Source of the DNA: JAFGKK01 sp049684495
Lineage (GTDB): Bacteria > Chloroflexota > Anaerolineae > Anaerolineales > RBG-16-64-43
Assembly (NCBI GenBank): GCA_049684495.1
Contig: JBAVFZ010000121.1
Location: 1-8,503, forward strand
Direction: 5' to 3'
Length of the DNA: 8,503 bases
The notes below the pieces were generated by a model that saw only the letters and a list, made by a program, of their open reading frames with translations, was not told the origin of the DNA and did not search any database. The position numbers were made by a program, and so were the translations under genes. This document shows, piece after piece, positions 5,660 through 8,503 of this stretch; the stretch's first letter is position 1, and each line of letters starts with the position of its first letter.

Positions 5660-6565
5660 ATGTTCGCAGTAGTGTTCAGCGGCGGAGGGAATTACGGTGC
5701 GCTGGAGGCCGGGGCGCTCGAGGTATTCCTCGAAGCGGGTATCCGGCCCGGCATTTGGGCCGGAACATCCGCCGGAGGATTGAACGCCATCATGATGGCG
5801 TCCGATCCCACCGTGCAGGGAGTGCGCGTGCTTCAGGATTATTGGCGGCAGGCCCGTCCCGTCCCGCAGGGCGGGGCGAGCGTCTTTACCGCCGCGCGGC
5901 GTTTTGCCACGGGAATGGAAAGCCTGTATCCCAACGAGCCGGTCGCGGAATTTTTAAAATCGCATCTGCCATCCGGCTGTCAGACCTTCGGCGACCTGTT
6001 CCGGCGCACCCGGCAGCGCGCGTTCGCCGTGGCGGTCGAGTATCCCGCCAATATCGTCAGGGTCTTCGGCGAGAAGCGGGAGGATAAGCTACTCGACGGC
6101 GCCATGGCCACATCCGCGCTTCCGCCCTATTTCCCGCCCTGGAGGGTGGGTTCACTCCGGTATGTCGATGGCGCGGCAGCCGCCAACCTCCCGGTGCGGG
6201 TGGCGGTGGAATACGGAGCCGATGAAATCCTAGCGATGAACATTGAAGGGGAAGTCATCATGCTCGAGGGATTGGGAGTCATCAATGTGTCCAGTTTCAT
6301 GCTTGGCGCTATGATCGGCCAGCTGACGGCGAACCAGTTGGAATGGGCGCGGCATGAGGGAGTCCGGGTGAATTTACTCCGGCTGGACGCCGGCTCCGTG
6401 CGGCCGTGGGATTTCACCCAGGCCGATGCGCTGATCGAACGCGGACGCCATCTGGCGAAGGCCTTCCTGGCCGAACGAAAAGGAAAAATTCCGCAGGGCA
6501 CGACCTGGAAATACCGGATCCGCCGCCTGTTCGGGACAATTTCCAGATCCAAAGCGTGGAAATGA
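5660..6565 (+). CDS. Patatin-like phospholipase
   Basis: Patatin-fold hydrolases cleave acyl chains from phospholipids or lysophospholipids using a Ser-Asp dyad. All key elements are visible in this 301-residue protein. The oxyanion-hole loop is SGGGNYGALEAG at 7-18. The nucleophile elbow GTSAG is at 35-39, with Ser37 catalytic. The conserved ATSALPPYFPP stretch is at 150-160. The dyad aspartate is in YVDGAAAANLPV, Asp170 of the DGA motif. The last 35 or so residues are strongly basic. No signal peptide or membrane span is evident, so a cytoplasmic or membrane-peripheral enzyme of the bacterial RssA-like group is likely. The start at 5660 is supported by GGGAGG (5649-5654) five bases upstream and by the family N-terminus beginning at once. 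It is divergent from the membrane protein gene and appears monocistronic. The exact lipid substrate cannot be inferred. Confidence 0.92.
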   Translation: MFAVVFSGGGNYGALEAGALEVFLEAGIRPGIWAGTSAGGLNAIMMASDPTVQGVRVLQDYWRQARPVPQGGASVFTAARRFATGMESLYPNEPVAEFLKSHLPSGCQTFGDLFRRTRQRAFAVAVEYPANIVRVFGEKREDKLLDGAMATSALPPYFPPWRVGSLRYVDGAAAANLPVRVAVEYGADEILAMNIEGEVIMLEGLGVINVSSFMLGAMIGQLTANQLEWARHEGVRVNLLRLDAGSVRPWDFTQADALIERGRHLAKAFLAERKGKIPQGTTWKYRIRRLFGTISRSKAWK

Positions 6566-6639
6566 TCGGAAGGGGACTTCTGAACCCGGGCGCCACCTAA
6601 AGGAATCGAATTCCCTGTACAGGTCACCCTGAGCATCGG

Positions 6640-6755
6640 CCCTCGCAGAGCAGGTCATTGCGAGCGACTGAAGGGAGCGAAGCAATCTCCCACTTCTTCG
6701 AAAACAGGAGATTGCTTCGTCGCTTCGCTCCTCGCAATGACCTGCTGCGCGAGGG
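6640..6755. repeat. Large MITE-like inverted repeat (TCATTGCGAG...AGCAATCTCC type)
   Basis: The left arm (6640-6690) and right arm (6707-6755) are near-perfect reverse complements at both ends: CCCTCG(C)...AGCAGGTCATTGCGAG at the outside and CGAAGCAATCTCC next to the 16-base loop. A few imperfect bases lie in the middle of each arm. The core TCATTGCGAG/AGCAATCTC belongs to an intergenic repeat that is widespread in unrelated bacteria (general knowledge); it carries no gene. The rest of the 6566-6969 gap holds only a weak 5-bp hairpin (GGAAT/ATTCC near 6603-6615) and the promoter of the next gene. Confidence 0.8.
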
Positions 6756-6896
6756 TACCGCTCGGGACGGGCGCTCAGCATGCCAACTTTTTCCGGGAGA
6801 AATCCCGGCCTGACACCCGCGCTTCCGTTTCGCGTATATTTCTACTGAATCCGAAAGCCACCCGCCGCGAGTCGGGTTTCCAAACCGGAGAGCGGC

Positions 6897-6924
6897 TTGC
6901 GCCGCCGGGGAACTCGCCTATAAT
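6897..6924 (+). promoter_or_regulatory. Promoter of the 179-aa protein / SPFH operon
   Basis: A perfect -10 box TATAAT (6919-6924) is preceded after 16 bases by TTGCGC (6897-6902), which keeps the TTG of the -35 consensus. The -10 box is framed by the palindrome CGCCT (6915-6919) and AGGCG (6926-6930), with a wider pair GCCGCC (6901-6906) and GGCGGC (6927-6932). That is suggestive of an operator. AAGGAGG (6957-6963) is a strong ribosome binding site for the ATG at 6970. Confidence 0.6.
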
Positions 6925-6969
6925 AAGGCGGCACACACCGTCGGGTTTTGGGAAACAAGGAGGAATCGC

Positions 6970-7509
6970 ATGTCAGACCTGTTCCAGAAAATCACAGACA
7001 GCCGGAATTTGCTCGAGAAGATCGGCGCCATGATTCCCGGGTTCAAGGGATACGTGGATCGCAACGCCCGCCGCGATGCGGATAAGATGCTTCGCGAGAC
7101 GGTCGCCACCCGCTTCGAGCAGCAATGGTCGCGGGTCTCGGAGCTCCAGCGGCAGATGATCGCGGACGGGACGATCGAATCGGTCGATACCCTCGAAGCC
7201 GCGGCGATCAAGCTGCGCACGTTCACGGACCGCGTTCGCACCGCGCCCTACGGGTATGCCGGTTTCTTCGATGCGGTCAAGGTAAACGAGCCGGAACTGG
7301 TCAAACTCTACCAGTTTGATGCGGCGCTTCTGGATCGCGCCGTGCAGCTCGCGGCCGCAGTCGACAACGTGGCGGCCTCGTCCGGCACCGACGGCCTCCC
7401 GGCGGCCATTCGCAATGTGACCACGCTGGCCCAGGACGCGCTGGATGCCTTCCAGCTGCGCAGCGAACTGATCCTGGGTTCCGACGCCCCGGCGCCGGCC
7501 AGCCAGTAA
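6970..7509 (+). CDS. Conserved-looking alpha-helical protein of unknown function, partner of an SPFH protein
   Basis: I cannot assign a named family. The 179-residue product has no signal peptide and no membrane span. It opens with an amphipathic stretch and the phrase IPGFKGYVDRNARRDADK (22-39). A charged helical, possibly coiled-coil region covers about 34-90 (many Glu, Arg, Gln). A distinctive RTAPYGYAGFFDAVKV (90-105) follows, then more Ala-rich helices, and a short Pro/Ala tail. From memory, similar small helical proteins with a GFKGY-like start and a YGYAGFFD-like motif occur beside SPFH/YdjI-type genes in Chloroflexota. This is recollection, not a search. Translation is supported by a strong AAGGAGG six bases before the ATG and a TATAAT promoter. 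It is likely the first gene of an operon, since the SPFH gene starts 75 bases after its stop. A scaffold or adaptor role at the membrane is the most reasonable guess. Confidence 0.8.
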   Translation: MSDLFQKITDSRNLLEKIGAMIPGFKGYVDRNARRDADKMLRETVATRFEQQWSRVSELQRQMIADGTIESVDTLEAAAIKLRTFTDRVRTAPYGYAGFFDAVKVNEPELVKLYQFDAALLDRAVQLAAAVDNVAASSGTDGLPAAIRNVTTLAQDALDAFQLRSELILGSDAPAPASQ

Positions 7510-7525
7510 CGATCCATCAACCTTG

Positions 7526-7568
7526 CCGGTCCGCAGGGCCGGTGATTTAGTGCGGGGATCCGATCCCC
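7526..7568. other. Two adjacent hairpins between the paired genes
   Basis: CCGGTCC (7526-7532) pairs with GGGCCGG (7536-7542), with one G-U pair and a 3-base loop. GGGGAT (7554-7559) pairs with ATCCCC (7563-7568) around CCG. Neither has a T-tract, so termination between the two genes is unlikely. They could stabilise or process the mRNA and set unequal expression. The second hairpin ends four bases before GGGAGA (7572-7577), the ribosome binding site of the SPFH gene. Confidence 0.4.
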
Positions 7569-7584
7569 CACGGGAGAGAACACC

Positions 7585-8503
7585 ATGGCAAGAATCTTCG
7601 ATGTAGTCGAATATCCGGATGAGATGCGGGATGAGATCGTGCATCGCTTCCCGGAAACCGGATTTGGGGATTTCCGGATCGGTTCGCAGGTGATCGTCCG
7701 CGAAGCGCAGTCCGCCGTGTTCTTCCGCGACGGCCGGGCGCTGGACACCTTCAAGGCCGGACGCCACACCATCACCACCGCGAACGTCCCCTACCTGATC
7801 GACCTGATCGGCAAGGCGTTCAACGACCGCACGCCGTTCACGGCGGAAGTGTATTTCGTATCGATGCGGGAATTCGCCGACCAGAAATGGGGCACGGCGC
7901 AGCCGATCATCATCCGCAATCCCGGCATGGGCCTGGGCGTCGCGCTGCTGCAGGGCTTCGGATCCTACTCGTTCCAGATGTCCAATCCGCAGCAGTTTGT
8001 GGCGCAGATCGTCGGAACCACCGGCACCTACGCGACCGCGGACATCCAGGGCCGGTTGCGCGCGATCCTGCTCTCCAAGCTGGCGGATCTGCTGGGCGAG
8101 ACGGCGGCCAAGAAGGATGTGCCTTCCTTGATCGGGCTGACCGAGGAGATCGGCGCGGGCGTCCGCGCCAAGGCCCAGGACGATTTCCAGGCCGTCGGGT
8201 TGACCCTGAAATCGTTCTATATCGAGAACATCAAGCCGTCCGACAAGAGCGCCGAGGAACTGCGGGCGATGGGCATGCTCGACATGGCCACCTACACCCA
8301 GCTGCAGGCCGCCGACGCGATGCGCGACGCGGCCAAGAACCCCAGCGGCGGGGCGGGGCTCACGGCCGGGATCGGCGCCGGGATGAGCATCGGCCAGGTC
8401 ATGGGCGAAGCGCTGAGGCAGGGCGCGGCCGGCGGAAGCGGACTGGCGGGCGCGGGAGCCGGTGCCGCAGCCGGGGCTGCGGCCGGGGCTGCAATGTCTG
8501 ACG
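7585..8503 (+). CDS. SPFH-domain protein, YdjI/virion-core-protein-like (3' end outside the window)
   Basis: The reading frame stays open to the last base: 306 complete codons, with the C-terminus missing. The start is ATG 7585 with GGGAGA seven bases upstream. About 25-220 looks like the SPFH (stomatin/prohibitin/flotillin/HflK) domain in its YdjI form: IGSQVIVREAQSAVFFRDG (32-50), FKAGRHTITTANVPYL (56-71), MSNPQQFVAQIVG (132-144), and the region ending FQAVGLTLKSFYIENIKPSD (201-220). An Ala/Gly-rich stretch follows (about 256-303, GAGAGAAAGAAAG), probably a flexible linker. Relatives of this type (COG4260) usually end in a zinc ribbon, which would lie beyond the window. They lack the N-terminal membrane span of classical stomatins, and none is seen here. 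In Bacillus subtilis, YdjI is encoded with PspA and YdjG/YdjH and acts in membrane stress. A similar membrane-scaffold role is inferred here, with the 179-aa protein as partner. Confidence 0.88.
   Translation, partial: MARIFDVVEYPDEMRDEIVHRFPETGFGDFRIGSQVIVREAQSAVFFRDGRALDTFKAGRHTITTANVPYLIDLIGKAFNDRTPFTAEVYFVSMREFADQKWGTAQPIIIRNPGMGLGVALLQGFGSYSFQMSNPQQFVAQIVGTTGTYATADIQGRLRAILLSKLADLLGETAAKKDVPSLIGLTEEIGAGVRAKAQDDFQAVGLTLKSFYIENIKPSDKSAEELRAMGMLDMATYTQLQAADAMRDAAKNPSGGAGLTAGIGAGMSIGQVMGEALRQGAAGGSGLAGAGAGAAAGAAAGAAMSD

Overview
The window looks like a chromosomal segment of a GC-rich bacterium, most likely a Chloroflexota (Anaerolineae-type) genome or MAG. The main reasons are the short-period Thr/Pro/Ser linker in a double-membrane-segment protein (4479-5357), the pairing of a small unrecognised protein with an SPFH/YdjI-like protein at the right edge, and abundant palindromic intergenic repeats. 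This placement is inference; no rRNA or tRNA gene is present to confirm it.

Layout: (1) 1-201 is AT-richer and holds a minus-strand terminator-like hairpin. (2) 202-627, minus: ArfB-type GGQ peptidyl-tRNA hydrolase (ribosome rescue). (3) 628-1059 is non-coding. It holds a 9-bp-stem hairpin and three successive copies of a structured palindromic repeat, two of them with compensatory stem changes, then a good sigma70-type promoter. (4) 1060-2604, plus: ComM/YifB AAA+ ATPase. (5) 2605-2805: a 24-bp-arm imperfect inverted repeat and a possible -10 box. (6) 2806-3747, plus: PfkB-family kinase resembling pseudouridine kinases, followed at 3804-4415 by a class I SAM-dependent methyltransferase. (7) 4479-5357, minus and convergent: a membrane-anchored protein with a Thr/Pro-rich linker and an extracytoplasmic domain. 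(8) 5358-5659: a divergent control region in which both promoters seem to carry the same 12-bp motif just upstream of their -10 boxes. (9) 5660-6565, plus: patatin-like phospholipase. (10) 6566-6969: a large MITE-like inverted repeat carrying the widespread TCATTGCGAG...AGCAATCTC core, then a promoter. (11) 6970-7509 and 7585-8503 (cut by the window end), plus: a conserved-looking 179-aa protein of unknown function and an SPFH-domain protein, probably one operon.

Most genes are housekeeping or widespread accessory genes that do not form one pathway. The clearest functional unit is the final pair, probably a membrane-associated stress or scaffold module. The most unusual sequence content is the intergenic repeats: three different palindromic families lie between genes, and two of them share a GCTCYGCGAGGGC-like core. 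No CRISPR array, transposase, integrase or classical defence system is visible.
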